DNA of 64,000 nt from Sva-07 sp942492715 (GCA_942492715.1 CALOFW010000018.1:372001-436000), one strand, 5' to 3'; shown: positions 23,121 to 32,468, numbered from the stretch's first letter. Numbers and translations are program-made. Notes: generated by a model from the letters alone, not told the origin.

Positions 23121-25559
23121 GTGGTCGAACGGAGCGGACGGCGGCGACTGATCGCCGCGTCGTGCCTGCTGTGCGCGGGGGTCATCCTGAGCACCAGCGC
23201 GGCCAGTGTCTCCGCGCGCCCCGCCGTCGTCCTCGAGCAGACAGCGCCGGACGCGCCCGAGGCCACCGCCGGCGCGGTCGGCAGCGGCGCCGGATCCCAC
23301 GCCTCGGTGTCGGGGGATGGCCGGTTCGTGGCGTCGCAAGGCGTACCGACGAACGACGACGACCCCCGCACTGCCACGGTCTACCTCACCGACCGGGAAA
23401 CCGGGTCGACCGAGGAGATGACGGTCGTCCCCGAGGGCCTGCGCGCCGGCGACTCGATCCACCCCGTCGTGTCCGGTGACGGCTGCAACCTCGTCGTGGT
23501 GACCGAACTCGCTCTCGACGTGTTCCGTGACGACGACACCGGCGACCGGTGGGACGTGTACCGCCTGCGGCTCGAACACTGCGGTGGCACACCTGGCGGC
23601 TGGGAGCTGGTGTCGACGCGAACCGACGGATCCACCCTGGCCCGCGACGACGTCAGCACCGAGGACGCGCCCGCCGTGTCGCGCAGTGGCACGCTGATCG
23701 CCTACACCCACCCGGCCACGCAGTTGATCGAGTCGGAGGGTGTGACGTCGATCAGCCTCGTCGATCTCGGGCGTCCGCTGTCCGATCCGAACCGCTCGAT
23801 TCCCGTGGCCGGCATGCCGCTGTCGACGCCGGACACCCAGTTCGTCCACCGTGGTCTCGACCAGCCGACGATCTCGGGCGACGGTCGCTTCGTCGCGTAC
23901 CGGTCCGATGCAGCCTCTCAGGACGCAGTGCCGGGCTGGGGCGTCGGACAGGAACCGGGGGGTCCTGCCACCGGCCAGGTCTTCGTGTGGGATCGCGACG
24001 AGGCCGATCCGTTCCTCGCGGTACGTTTGGTGTCGCTGCGAGTCGACGGTGAGCCGACGGTCGTCGGCGCGTCCGATCCCGTGTTGTCGCGAGACGGTCG
24101 CGTCGTCGCGTTCACGAGCCCCGACGTCGGCATCGTGCCGGCGGTCTTTCCGCCGTGCGCCCAGGGCTGCCCCACGCAGGTCTATCGAGTCGACCGCGAC
24201 ATCGACGCCAACGGCCTCTACGACGAGGTGAGCCGCACCAGTGTCTCGATGGTGAGCAGTGAACCCGGCACCGATCCTGTGGTGGCCGGCACGGCGCCGT
24301 CGTCGCAGCCCGCCCTCAGCGCCGACGGTCAGCTCGTCGCGTTCATCACCAAGGCCTCGAACCTGCAGCTCGTGGAGGCATCCGGTGGCGGCGAGCCCTC
24401 CGACGGCGACCTGCTGGTGGCCGACGCCCGCCTCGGCACCCTGCGACGCGTGGCGATGACGACCGACGGTGTCCGCCCGGCTGTCGCCGCTCATTCACGT
24501 CCTCAGCTGAGCGACGCGGGCCGCACGACGGTCTTCGACACGCTCGCCGGTCCGCAGCTGCTCGTTGCTGGTGCGACCGGCCGCCAGGTCGTGGCGGTCA
24601 CCACCGAGCCGACGCTGTCGCTGGCGGAGGCCGACCTCGGAACCACGCTCGTGGGTTTCACCAGCGACGAGTGGTATGTCGCGGTGATCAACGACGGTCC
24701 CACGACGTTCACGCCGTCGTTGGTCACCGTGTCCGACAGTCGGTTCGCGATCAATCAGGAGGCCAGCACCTGCGCCCTCGGCGCACCCGTGCCACCAGGT
24801 GCCGACTGCACCGTGAGGATCACGTTCACCCCGAACGAACCGGTGCCGGTCTCGGCAACGCTGACTGTCGCCGAGGAAGGGTTCCAGGCCGTGCGCGTCA
24901 GCACGATCGTGCGCGGCGCCGGCGGCGAGCCGACGTTGCGGACCGACCCGGCCGGCGCCGACCTGGGTGCCGCGGTCGTCGGTCAGCCGAGTGCCGAGTT
25001 CGTGTTCGATGTCGAGAACATCTCGCTGGTCCCCACGTCGGTGGCGAGGATCGATGTGACCGGTGAGCACGCCGGCGACTTCGCGATCACCAGCGACAGC
25101 TGCGTCAACCGGCCGCTCAACCCGCGCTCCACCTGCAGTGTCGGCGTCACGTTCACGCCGACCAGTTCCGGCCGGCGAACCGCACTCGTGCAGGTGTCCA
25201 CGCCGACCGGTCAGTACACGACCATGGTCGCGGCCGGCGACGGTCGCTACGCCCCGGAGTTCCTGCTGGGCTCCGACGAGGTCGAGGCCGGTCGCGAGGT
25301 GCTCGCCGCAGGTCGTGGCTTCCCACCCGACACGGTGTTCTCGATCCTGTTCGGCGACGATTCCGCCGGCGCACAGCAGTTCACCACCGCCGGTGACGGA
25401 ACGTTCTGGCTGACCGTTCCGGTGTCGGCAGACGAGAGCGGTGGTATTCGCACCGTGATCGCGCAGGCTGCCGACGGCACGGTTGCGTCCACGACGGTCG
25501 AGATCATCGAACAGCCAGCCGTCGTCGCCGGCCTGCCCGGCTTCGGCACCGGTTTCTGA
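23121..25559 (+). CDS. Secreted TolB-like propeller protein with two ASH/HYDIN-type domains
   Basis: The 812-residue product begins with a signal peptide (basic RSGRRRL, then a hydrophobic helix). Residues about 50-480 contain at least six repeats of the TolB/PD40 propeller type (SGDGRFVA, SRSGTLIAY, SGDGRFVAY, SRDGRVVAF, SADGQLVAF). Two Ig-like ASH-type domains follow (about 490-590 and 595-700), each with an ADLG start and a disulfide-like pair ending in CTVRITFTP or CSVGVTFTP, and then a last Ig-like domain. GTG 23121 is chosen because GAGGAG lies 4 bases upstream; GTG 23109 overlaps hemD. Probably a cell-surface or extracellular binding protein; no catalytic motif. Confidence 0.7.
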   Translation: MVERSGRRRLIAASCLLCAGVILSTSAASVSARPAVVLEQTAPDAPEATAGAVGSGAGSHASVSGDGRFVASQGVPTNDDDPRTATVYLTDRETGSTEEMTVVPEGLRAGDSIHPVVSGDGCNLVVVTELALDVFRDDDTGDRWDVYRLRLEHCGGTPGGWELVSTRTDGSTLARDDVSTEDAPAVSRSGTLIAYTHPATQLIESEGVTSISLVDLGRPLSDPNRSIPVAGMPLSTPDTQFVHRGLDQPTISGDGRFVAYRSDAASQDAVPGWGVGQEPGGPATGQVFVWDRDEADPFLAVRLVSLRVDGEPTVVGASDPVLSRDGRVVAFTSPDVGIVPAVFPPCAQGCPTQVYRVDRDIDANGLYDEVSRTSVSMVSSEPGTDPVVAGTAPSSQPALSADGQLVAFITKASNLQLVEASGGGEPSDGDLLVADARLGTLRRVAMTTDGVRPAVAAHSRPQLSDAGRTTVFDTLAGPQLLVAGATGRQVVAVTTEPTLSLAEADLGTTLVGFTSDEWYVAVINDGPTTFTPSLVTVSDSRFAINQEASTCALGAPVPPGADCTVRITFTPNEPVPVSATLTVAEEGFQAVRVSTIVRGAGGEPTLRTDPAGADLGAAVVGQPSAEFVFDVENISLVPTSVARIDVTGEHAGDFAITSDSCVNRPLNPRSTCSVGVTFTPTSSGRRTALVQVSTPTGQYTTMVAAGDGRYAPEFLLGSDEVEAGREVLAAGRGFPPDTVFSILFGDDSAGAQQFTTAGDGTFWLTVPVSADESGGIRTVIAQAADGTVASTTVEIIEQPAVVAGLPGFGTGF

Positions 25560-25608
25560 CCGTTCCACCAGGGGTGAGACCCCGGGTGTGAGACGTTCCC
25601 CGCAGCGG

Positions 25609-26835
25609 TCAGGGCTCGACGGGGAAGCTCTCGCCCGACAGATTCACGGCGTTGGTGCACGTCGAGCGTGTGGCGTCGCCGATCTCGTCGCAGCGCACGG
25701 AGAACGCAACGTTGTCGCCGGGCTCCAGACGAAGCGGCGTGATGCGTGGCTCGAAGAGCGAACCGCGAACGTTCTCCAACGACCAGAGGTAGACCTGCTG
25801 ATCGTTCACGAGCAACGTCGCGACCCCACGGTCGTTGTACGGGTTCTCGACACGGACGTCGGTGAGATCCACGTAGTCGCCGTCCGGCATCGTGATCGAC
25901 TCCGAAGCGGCCTGTGTGAGCGCGGGTGCCACCTCGAGCCTGAAGAACGCCGGCTCCCCGACGATCTCGGGACTCTCGGGCGAGGGCGCGATGGTCGTCT
26001 CAGGTGTGCCGGGATCGGTGGGCTGCCCCGGTACGGTCGCTACCGGGACGGTCTGCGCGGCGACTTCGTCGGCCACCGTGTCCTCGATCGTCGGTTTGAC
26101 GAGTCCGAACCACGCGGCGACGAGCCCGGCGAGCACGGCGAGCGCTACGGCGGCCTTGGCGAGCGCTTCAGCGGGGATTGTCGGTGACTGGACGAGGGCG
26201 AGTGGCTCGGTGACCGGAGGGAACCCCTGACGGCCGGCCTCGATCTCGAAGTCGATCGTGCGCGTGGTGCGACGGAATCCACCGCGACTGGCGCGGGTCT
26301 TGAGCCGAACCAGGCTGGCCGCGCCAGGCGCGACACCCACCGCGGGTGGGTCGAAGTCACCGTCGATGCGGTCGGTCGGGTCGATGAGGTGGAGCCGACA
26401 ACTCGCCACGGTGTTGCCGTGGTTCTCGACCATGAACTCGTAGGTGGCTCGGTGGCGGGCCCGCTGCACGGGCTGCAGCGGCACGAGCCGGCAGTCGTCG
26501 AACGGCTCGACCGACACGGTGGTCTCGGCGACGACCGCATCGTCGGAGTCTCCGAGCGGGATCACCCGGACGACGATCGCCGTCGAACCGGCCGTGGTGG
26601 TCGCGAGCGCCGGCGGGCTCACCTCGATGTCGATCACTTCCTGGGATCCGCCGAAGAGGGTGATGTTGCCGCGCGAGACGCTGGTCCAACTGGCGGCCAA
26701 GCCGCCGGGAACGATCGTGAACGACTCGGTCGACTCACCGAGGTTGTGCACCGTCAGCGGCAGGGTGAGGGTGGACCCGGGCGCGAGTGCCACCTCGTCG
26801 TGGGAGAACCAAGCCTGGACCGACACGTCGAGCAC
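25609..26835 (-). CDS. Membrane protein with N-terminal Ig-like repeats
   Basis: The 408-residue product (from GTG 26835) has two beta-rich domains at the N-terminus: about 3-115, with VALAPGSTLTLPLTVHNLGE, and about 118-230, with a similar PGAASLVRLKTRA. One membrane helix follows (about 245-268), then a Pro/Thr linker and a C-terminal beta domain with DLTDVRVENPYNDRGVATLL. No signal peptide precedes the repeats, so they are predicted to be cytosolic, which is unusual for Ig-like domains. The frame is open to 26922, so the start is uncertain. It lies between the propeller gene (convergent) and hemB (divergent). Confidence 0.55.
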   Translation of the reverse strand: MLDVSVQAWFSHDEVALAPGSTLTLPLTVHNLGESTESFTIVPGGLAASWTSVSRGNITLFGGSQEVIDIEVSPPALATTTAGSTAIVVRVIPLGDSDDAVVAETTVSVEPFDDCRLVPLQPVQRARHRATYEFMVENHGNTVASCRLHLIDPTDRIDGDFDPPAVGVAPGAASLVRLKTRASRGGFRRTTRTIDFEIEAGRQGFPPVTEPLALVQSPTIPAEALAKAAVALAVLAGLVAAWFGLVKPTIEDTVADEVAAQTVPVATVPGQPTDPGTPETTIAPSPESPEIVGEPAFFRLEVAPALTQAASESITMPDGDYVDLTDVRVENPYNDRGVATLLVNDQQVYLWSLENVRGSLFEPRITPLRLEPGDNVAFSVRCDEIGDATRSTCTNAVNLSGESFPVEP

Positions 26836-26922
26836 GCTACCGGTTGAGCGCGGACCCGTTCGGGCACCAGCGCTCCGCCGCATGTGTTCGGGCGTGCCGG
26901 GTACCGCCGAAGTCAGCACCAT

Positions 26923-26928
26923 TAGGCT
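26923..26928 (+). promoter_or_regulatory. -10 box of hemB
   Basis: TAGGCT ends 7 bases before GTG 26936, supporting that codon as start of a leaderless hemB message. Confidence 0.55.
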
Positions 26929-26935
26929 GCGCAGC

Positions 26936-27940
26936 GTGCCGTCCCCGTCTCCCTCGTCACGCCCGCGCCGCTTGCGACGATCGCCGGCGATGCGCCGGCT
27001 GGTCGCCGAGCACCATCTTCACGTCGACGACCTGGTCGCACCCCTGTTCGTCCGCGAGGGCATCGACGAGCCCCAGCCGATCGAGTCGTTGCCCGGCGTG
27101 GTGCAGCACACACGCGACTCCCTGCGCGCCGAGGTGGCCCAGCTCGCCGACCTCGGCATTCGCGGGGTGATCCTGTTCGGCGTGCCGGCGCACAAGGACG
27201 CGGTGGGGAGCGGAGCGTTCGACCCCGATGGCATCGTGCAGCTCGCACTCGCCGATCTCCGCAGCGACCTCGGCGACGACATCGTCGTGATGGCCGACCT
27301 CTGCGTCGACGAGTACACCGATCACGGACACTGCGGGATCGTCGACGAACACGGTCACGTCGACAACGACGCCACGCTCGACATCTACGCCAGGGCGGCG
27401 GTGGCCCAGGCCGCTGCCGGCGCGCAGGTCGTCGCCCCGAGCGGCATGATGGACGGCCAGGTCGCCGTGATCCGCGACGCGCTCGACGGTGCCGGACACC
27501 CCGACGTCGCGATCATGGCGTACGCGGCGAAGTATGCCAGCGCCCTCTACGGGCCCTTCCGCGACGCCGTCGACGTGTCGATCGTCGGTGGAGGCGACCG
27601 CAAGGGCTATCAGCAGGACTGGCACAACGCCCGGGAGGCGCAGCACGAGATCGATCTCGACGTCGCCGAGGGCGCCGACATCGTGATGGTCAAGCCCGCG
27701 CTCGCGTATCTCGACGTGATCGCCACGGCTGCCGCCCGCATCGACGTCCCCCTCGCCGCGTATCACGTCAGCGGTGAGTACGCGATGATCCACGCCGCCG
27801 CCGAACGGGGATGGATCGACCTCGACGCAGTCGCGCTCGAGCACCTGAGCGCCGTCAAACGTGCCGGCGCCGACATCGTGTTGACCTACTTCGCGCGCTG
27901 GTTCGCGGAGTCGGTGGCGTCCGGGGAGCTCGCACCATGA
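26936..27940 (+). CDS. hemB: Delta-aminolevulinic acid dehydratase (porphobilinogen synthase)
   Basis: The 334-residue product has both Schiff-base lysines (Lys199 in YAAKYAS and Lys253 in MVKPALAYLD) and the PSGMMDGQV motif. The metal site reads Cys123-Val-Asp125 with Cys133 in GHCG: the middle cysteine of the zinc triad is Asp, which points to the magnesium-responsive, non-zinc type. It condenses two 5-aminolevulinate molecules to porphobilinogen. GTG 26936 is favoured by the -10 box; the frame is open much further upstream, antisense to the neighbouring gene. The stop overlaps the hemL ATG. Confidence 0.93.
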   Translation: MPSPSPSSRPRRLRRSPAMRRLVAEHHLHVDDLVAPLFVREGIDEPQPIESLPGVVQHTRDSLRAEVAQLADLGIRGVILFGVPAHKDAVGSGAFDPDGIVQLALADLRSDLGDDIVVMADLCVDEYTDHGHCGIVDEHGHVDNDATLDIYARAAVAQAAAGAQVVAPSGMMDGQVAVIRDALDGAGHPDVAIMAYAAKYASALYGPFRDAVDVSIVGGGDRKGYQQDWHNAREAQHEIDLDVAEGADIVMVKPALAYLDVIATAAARIDVPLAAYHVSGEYAMIHAAAERGWIDLDAVALEHLSAVKRAGADIVLTYFARWFAESVASGELAP

Positions 27941-29334
27941 CGATCGAACGGTCGCCCGGGATCCCGTTGTGTGATCCGGACGCCTGCGCCGCTGCTGGCT
28001 GTGTCGCCACGGTCTGCACCGGGGCGGGTGTGCCCTCCAACCACCGGCTCTTCGAGCGGTCGCGGCGGGCGATCCCGGGAGGTGTCAACTCCTCGATCCG
28101 CGCGTTCAAGGCGGTGGGCGGCGAGCCCTACGTCGTGGCGCGCGCCTCGGGGGCGGCGGTCACCGATGTCGAGGGAACCACCTACTTCGATCTCGTCCAG
28201 AGCTACGGGGCCGTCATCCTCGGCCACGGCCATCCGTCGATCACCGCCGCGGTCAGCGCTGCGGCGGTCGACGGCACCTCCTACGGCGCTCCGACGCCGC
28301 GGGAGATGAAACTCGCCGAGGCGATCGCCGAACGGGTGCCGAGCTGCGAACGGGTCCGGCTGATGAACTCGGGCACCGAGGCGACGAGCACCGCCGTTCG
28401 GCTCGCCCGCGGCGTCACCGGACGCGACCGGATCGTCACGTTCGCCGGCAACTTCCACGGGGCGACCGATGCGCTCCTCGTCGCCGGCGGCAGCGGCGTC
28501 GCCACGCTCGGCCTGCCCGGCACCGCCGGTGTGCCCGACGGGGCGGTGGCGGCCACGATCGTCGCCCCCTACAACGTCGTGCCGGAACTCGACGAGCGGG
28601 TCGCGGCGGTGATCGTCGAACCGGTCGCCGCGAACATGGGTGTCGTCGCACCGAGCCCGGGGTTCCTCTCGGGGCTGCGCGCCGAGTGTGACCGCGTCGG
28701 TGCGCTCCTGATCTTCGACGAGGTGATCACCGGGTTCCGCCTGGGCACCGGTGGGGCGCAGGCCAAGTTCGATGTCGTTCCCGACATCACGTGCTTCGGC
28801 AAGGTGATCGGAGGAGGACTCCCGATCGGCGCCGTCGGCGGACGTAGCGAGGTCATGGAGCATCTCTCGCCACTCGGCCCGGTGTTCCACGCCGGCACGT
28901 TGTCGGGCAATCCGATTGCCACCGCCGCCGGGCTTGCTGCGCTGAACGAGTTGACGCCCGATGTCTACATCGAGCTGATGGCGCGCGCCCGCCACCTGTC
29001 GGCCTTGCTGCGCGACGCATGTTCGGCGGCCGGTTTCGTGGCGTCGTTCCCGGTGGTCGGGACGCTGGTCGGGATCGTCTGTGGCACCGACGCCGGCACG
29101 GTGCGCAACTTCGACGATGCCCGCCGCACCGACGAGCGTGCGTACGCGGCGTTCTTCCAGGCGATGCTCGCGGAGGGCGTCGCCATGGCGCCCGGCGCCT
29201 ACGAGGCGATCTTCGTCGGGCTCGCCCACACCGACGACGTGCTCGAGGCGATCGGGTCCGCCGCACACCGTGCGGCCGTCGCGGCCGTTGCCGACATCGC
29301 GGCCACACCGTCCACGGTTACCGTGGAGTCGTGA
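27937..29334 (+). CDS. hemL: Glutamate-1-semialdehyde 2,1-aminomutase with a cysteine-rich N-terminal extension
   Basis: The 465-residue PLP enzyme shows PGGVNSSIRAF, MNSGTEATSTAVRLAR, the DEVITGFR aspartate and Lys289 in CFGKVIGGGLPIGAVGGR that binds PLP. It converts glutamate-1-semialdehyde to 5-aminolevulinate. About 30 residues precede the normal family start and contain four cysteines at exact five-residue intervals (Cys12, 17, 22, 27). This extension is not part of any HemL structure I know and could bind metal or cofactor. Translation is coupled to hemB and to the next gene. Confidence 0.92.
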   Translation: MTIERSPGIPLCDPDACAAAGCVATVCTGAGVPSNHRLFERSRRAIPGGVNSSIRAFKAVGGEPYVVARASGAAVTDVEGTTYFDLVQSYGAVILGHGHPSITAAVSAAAVDGTSYGAPTPREMKLAEAIAERVPSCERVRLMNSGTEATSTAVRLARGVTGRDRIVTFAGNFHGATDALLVAGGSGVATLGLPGTAGVPDGAVAATIVAPYNVVPELDERVAAVIVEPVAANMGVVAPSPGFLSGLRAECDRVGALLIFDEVITGFRLGTGGAQAKFDVVPDITCFGKVIGGGLPIGAVGGRSEVMEHLSPLGPVFHAGTLSGNPIATAAGLAALNELTPDVYIELMARARHLSALLRDACSAAGFVASFPVVGTLVGIVCGTDAGTVRNFDDARRTDERAYAAFFQAMLAEGVAMAPGAYEAIFVGLAHTDDVLEAIGSAAHRAAVAAVADIAATPSTVTVES

Positions 29335-29927
29335 GGCAGCTCTTCAACTGGCGGTTCGTGGCCGCTGTCGCCGCGCTGGGGGCTCTGGCGGTGCTCCTGT
29401 GGACGGTGCTGCTCGGCGACGACGAACTCGAAGCGGTCGTCGAACCCGATCTGATCGAGCGCCGGATCGATCTGATCGAACCGATCTTCTCGGTCGAGCA
29501 GTCGGACGACTTCGGCGTCCGACCGGACGGCGTCACCACCGGCTACCTCGACGTCGTCCTCACGGGGCCCCGGTTCCTGCGCATCGCGCCCGGCACGCTG
29601 GGTGAGATCTCGTGCGACGAACTCGACGAGACGAACCGGTGCGCGCTGTTCGCCGACATGCTCGGCGATGCCGTCGTCTGGTTCTCGATCCTCCCCCAGG
29701 CACCCGGCGCGACGGCCGAGTTGCCGCCGATCGTGGACCTCGAGGACGGTGAGGCGTTGTTCGAGAACGGCTGGCGCATTCCGTTCCCGCCGGTGATCGA
29801 ACGCGAGTGCGGCGACGAGGAGTTCGCGTCGTTCTCCGACTTCCTCGAACGGTTCGGCCCCGACAGCGTGTCGATCGTCGACCTCGAGACGCGCCAGGTC
29901 GTGGCCGTCCGCTGCGCTGACGGCTGA
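29331..29927 (+). CDS. Membrane-anchored protein of unknown function
   Basis: GTG 29331 overlaps the hemL stop. The 198-residue product has one N-terminal membrane helix (about 9-27) and an acidic extracytoplasmic domain with three or four cysteines (SCDELDETNRC, ERECGDEE, VRCADG) that could form two disulfides. I recognise no family. Operon position suggests expression with heme synthesis; a role in heme handling is only a guess. Confidence 0.55.
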   Translation: MRQLFNWRFVAAVAALGALAVLLWTVLLGDDELEAVVEPDLIERRIDLIEPIFSVEQSDDFGVRPDGVTTGYLDVVLTGPRFLRIAPGTLGEISCDELDETNRCALFADMLGDAVVWFSILPQAPGATAELPPIVDLEDGEALFENGWRIPFPPVIERECGDEEFASFSDFLERFGPDSVSIVDLETRQVVAVRCADG

Positions 29928-29944
29928 GCCACCGCCGGGACGGA

Positions 29945-29966
29945 CGCAACTCACCCGGTGAGTGCG
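29945..29966. terminator. Palindrome between convergent genes
   Basis: CGCAACTCACC and GGTGAGTGCG form an almost perfect inverted repeat across the stop codon of the flavin oxidoreductase gene, 17 bases after the convergent membrane-protein gene. It may act as a bidirectional terminator. There is no T-tract. Confidence 0.35.
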
Positions 29967-30883
29967 TGAGCGGCTGCGAGCCCCGAGTTGTGGGCCCCCT
30001 CGACGCGCGGCCCGTCGAAGGCGTCACCCGCCAGCACGATGCGTCCGTCGCTCGACACCCAGCACGGGTCCGGCCAGACCGCCCGTGGGGTCGCGAAGCG
30101 CCACTTCTTGACGTGCGCCTCGACGATCTCGGCATCGCCGAGCCAGGGGGAGGCCAGCTCGACCAGCATGGGCAGCAGTCGGTCGTTGTCGAGGTCCCAG
30201 TTGGCCTCGCTCCAGGCTGCCGACGCGTGGAGGGTGATCGCCGGCTGGGCGCTGACACCCTTGGCCACGTTGTCGGCCACGAAGCTCACGTCGTCGGACG
30301 GAGCCTGGAGCCCGCCCGGCGCCTCGATCCCGGGTGGTCGATCGAGGCTGGCGAGCAGTGCGATCGTGCGGTCGTAGTCGGTGTGCATCAGCGATTCGTC
30401 GAGCTCGACGGCGGCATCCGCGAGCAACGCGAAGGCCTGCGGCAACGGTGTGGTGATGATCACGGCGTCGGCGGCTCGCTGCGAGCCGTCGTCGATCACG
30501 ACCGTCCACGGGGTCTCGCGGCGCACGGCGAACGCCATCGTCGAGCACGACACGTCGAGGCCGTCGGCGAGATCCTTCGTCAACGAGTTCATGCCGGCGG
30601 TGGCCACGTAGCGGGGGTTCCCGTCGTCGGAGTGGAATCCGTTCGACCAGATCCGCACCAGCCCACGGTCGACCCAGTCGTCGACGCGGCGTTGGAAGGC
30701 CGGAGTGCGCACGGTGAAGAACTGGGCGCCGTGGTCGAGCGTCGCAGCCCCGATGCGGCGGGTGGCCATGCGCCCGCCAGGTGACCGCCCCTTGTCGACG
30801 ACGCTGACCCCTGCGCCTGCCGCTTGGAGCTCACGCGCCGCCACGAGCCCCGACAACCCGGCGCCGATGACGACGACGCGCAT
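29951..30883 (-). CDS. FAD-dependent amine oxidase-like protein (renalase type)
   Basis: The 310-residue product has the FAD-binding start VVVIGAGLSGLVAARELQ and the second glycine-rich segment DKGRSPGGRMATRR, followed by DHGAQFFTVR, which is typical of renalase-like oxidoreductases. The C-terminal FAD contact GRIVLAGDAFDGPRVEGAHNSG is also present (two overlapping motifs). It would oxidise an amine or a reduced nicotinamide isomer. Its ATG overlaps the stop of the hydrolase gene; last gene of a four-gene operon. Confidence 0.8.
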   Translation of the reverse strand: MRVVVIGAGLSGLVAARELQAAGAGVSVVDKGRSPGGRMATRRIGAATLDHGAQFFTVRTPAFQRRVDDWVDRGLVRIWSNGFHSDDGNPRYVATAGMNSLTKDLADGLDVSCSTMAFAVRRETPWTVVIDDGSQRAADAVIITTPLPQAFALLADAAVELDESLMHTDYDRTIALLASLDRPPGIEAPGGLQAPSDDVSFVADNVAKGVSAQPAITLHASAAWSEANWDLDNDRLLPMLVELASPWLGDAEIVEAHVKKWRFATPRAVWPDPCWVSSDGRIVLAGDAFDGPRVEGAHNSGLAAAHALTG

Positions 30884-31755
30884 CAGCCTGCGGCGAGCGC
30901 GTCGTCGAGGCGATGCTGCTCGCCGACGGCGGACCGGTGGGCCCGCTCGGCGCGGCCGAGGAACTCCAGCAACACCCGGTTGAACGTGGTGGCGTGCTCG
31001 ACCATGAAGCCGTGTGCCGCGCCGCTGATCACGACGAGTTCGGCGGTCGGGATCGTGGCGGCGAGATCCTCGCTGTCTCCACGTGGTGTGAGGATGTCCT
31101 GGTTGCCGACCATCACCAGCGTGGGCACGGCGATGTCGGGCAGGCGGTCGATCAGGTCCTGGTGGAGTTCGCCGGCGGCGAGGATCGCATCGACCTGGGC
31201 GGCGAATGCATGTGCGGGTCGACCGAGCGCGAGCGGGCCGAGCCAGCCGATCGCGGGAAGGAGTCGGCGGAACGATCGCGGGCCGATCACCCAGCGGGCG
31301 GCGTCGTGGCCCATCGATCCGATGCCGCGTGCGAGCGCGTTGTCGCGCCAACTCGTGAGCAGTTCCTCGCGCCATGGATGGTTGCGTCCGGCAGTGCAGG
31401 CGAGCGTGAGCGAACGGGTCCGCTCGGGGTACTTGACGGCGACGATCTGGCTGATGGCGCCGCCCATCGACGCGCCCACGACGTGAGCGGTCTCGACGCC
31501 GGCGTGGTCGAGCACGGCGATGGCATCGTCGGCCATCTGCTCGAGTGTGTAGCGACCGTGTGGCTTGTCGCTGCGTCCGGCGCCACGATTGTCGAGCGCC
31601 ACGGCCCGGTACCAGGGCGCGGTGGCGAGCCGCTGCAGGTTCCAGCCGTTCTTGTCGGCACCGAGACCCTGGATGAACAGGATGGGTGGCGCGCCCGGCC
31701 GACCGGTGACCTGATAGTGCAGGCGCGTGCCGTCAGCGCTGCGGACGTAGGTCAT
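30883..31755 (-). CDS. Alpha/beta-hydrolase
   Basis: The 290-residue product has the alpha/beta-hydrolase landmarks: oxyanion-hole region FIQGLGADKNGW, LDNRGAGRSDKP, nucleophile elbow GASMGG, the acid in GNQDILTP and the histidine in GAAHGFMVEH. The substrate cannot be read from sequence. Start and stop overlap both neighbours in the ATGA style, so it is translated with them. Confidence 0.85.
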   Translation of the reverse strand: MTYVRSADGTRLHYQVTGRPGAPPILFIQGLGADKNGWNLQRLATAPWYRAVALDNRGAGRSDKPHGRYTLEQMADDAIAVLDHAGVETAHVVGASMGGAISQIVAVKYPERTRSLTLACTAGRNHPWREELLTSWRDNALARGIGSMGHDAARWVIGPRSFRRLLPAIGWLGPLALGRPAHAFAAQVDAILAAGELHQDLIDRLPDIAVPTLVMVGNQDILTPRGDSEDLAATIPTAELVVISGAAHGFMVEHATTFNRVLLEFLGRAERAHRSAVGEQHRLDDALAAG

Positions 31756-32468
31756 CAGGCGCCCCCGAATCCCGAGAGGGGAAGACGGTCGAGTGCGGTG
31801 CCGGTGCGGACCTCGCCGAACTCGTCGAGCAGCAGGCCGATGTCGATGCGGACCTGATCGGCGAGTTCGAGCTCGGTCAACGGTCCACGTCGCTTGCGTG
31901 GCGAGCGGGATGCCCGGCCGATCTCGACACGTGCCGCCCGGGCGAACGGGCTGCTCGCCGTGGCGCCGGGGTGGACCGCGACGCCCGCTCGGAGCGCGGC
32001 GCCGACCAGCGCATGATCGACCCGGCCGACCAGTTGGTGATGACCGGCGCCGACACGGGCGTCGGGGTCGGCGCCCATCACGACCAGTTCGCCGGCGCCG
32101 AGCGCTCCGGCCACCTCGTCGGGATGGTCGAGCAGCCCACCGAGCCGACGGCTGAACGCGCCGACCGGGGCGGTGTCGGGGCGGCCGACGAATCGCACCG
32201 GCCGGTCGACGGCCTCGCTGAGGGCGAAGGCTGCGAAGATCGGCGCCAGGGCGAACCGGCGGGTGTTGACCACGACGAGCGCACCCTTGCGTCGGGGGAG
32301 CTGCTGGTCGCCACCGACGGCGACGTCCCACCGGACTCGCGCCAGGTGCATCGTGGTCCGCACGAGCCCTGGGTCGCGACCCCAGTCGTCGATCGTGCCG
32401 CTCGGTTCGTCGCCGAGTCGCGTCACGCGGGCGGTGAGGTTCGTGACTCGTTCCAGCGGTGAGTCCAT
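31755..32468 (-). CDS. PlsC-like protein lacking the acyltransferase His-x4-Asp motif
   Basis: The 237-residue product resembles the 1-acyl-glycerol-3-phosphate acyltransferase-like proteins that follow a GalE2-type epimerase in actinobacteria: HLARVRWDVAVGG, then a strand with GALVVVNTRRFALAP, VDRPVRFVGR, the LGAGELVVMGAD region and a C-terminal helix. At the place of the catalytic NHxSxxD it reads NTRRFALAP, without the His and Asp. It is therefore probably inactive as a classical acyltransferase, or works differently. Coupled to the epimerase and hydrolase genes. Confidence 0.6.
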   Translation of the reverse strand: MDSPLERVTNLTARVTRLGDEPSGTIDDWGRDPGLVRTTMHLARVRWDVAVGGDQQLPRRKGALVVVNTRRFALAPIFAAFALSEAVDRPVRFVGRPDTAPVGAFSRRLGGLLDHPDEVAGALGAGELVVMGADPDARVGAGHHQLVGRVDHALVGAALRAGVAVHPGATASSPFARAARVEIGRASRSPRKRRGPLTELELADQVRIDIGLLLDEFGEVRTGTALDRLPLSGFGGA

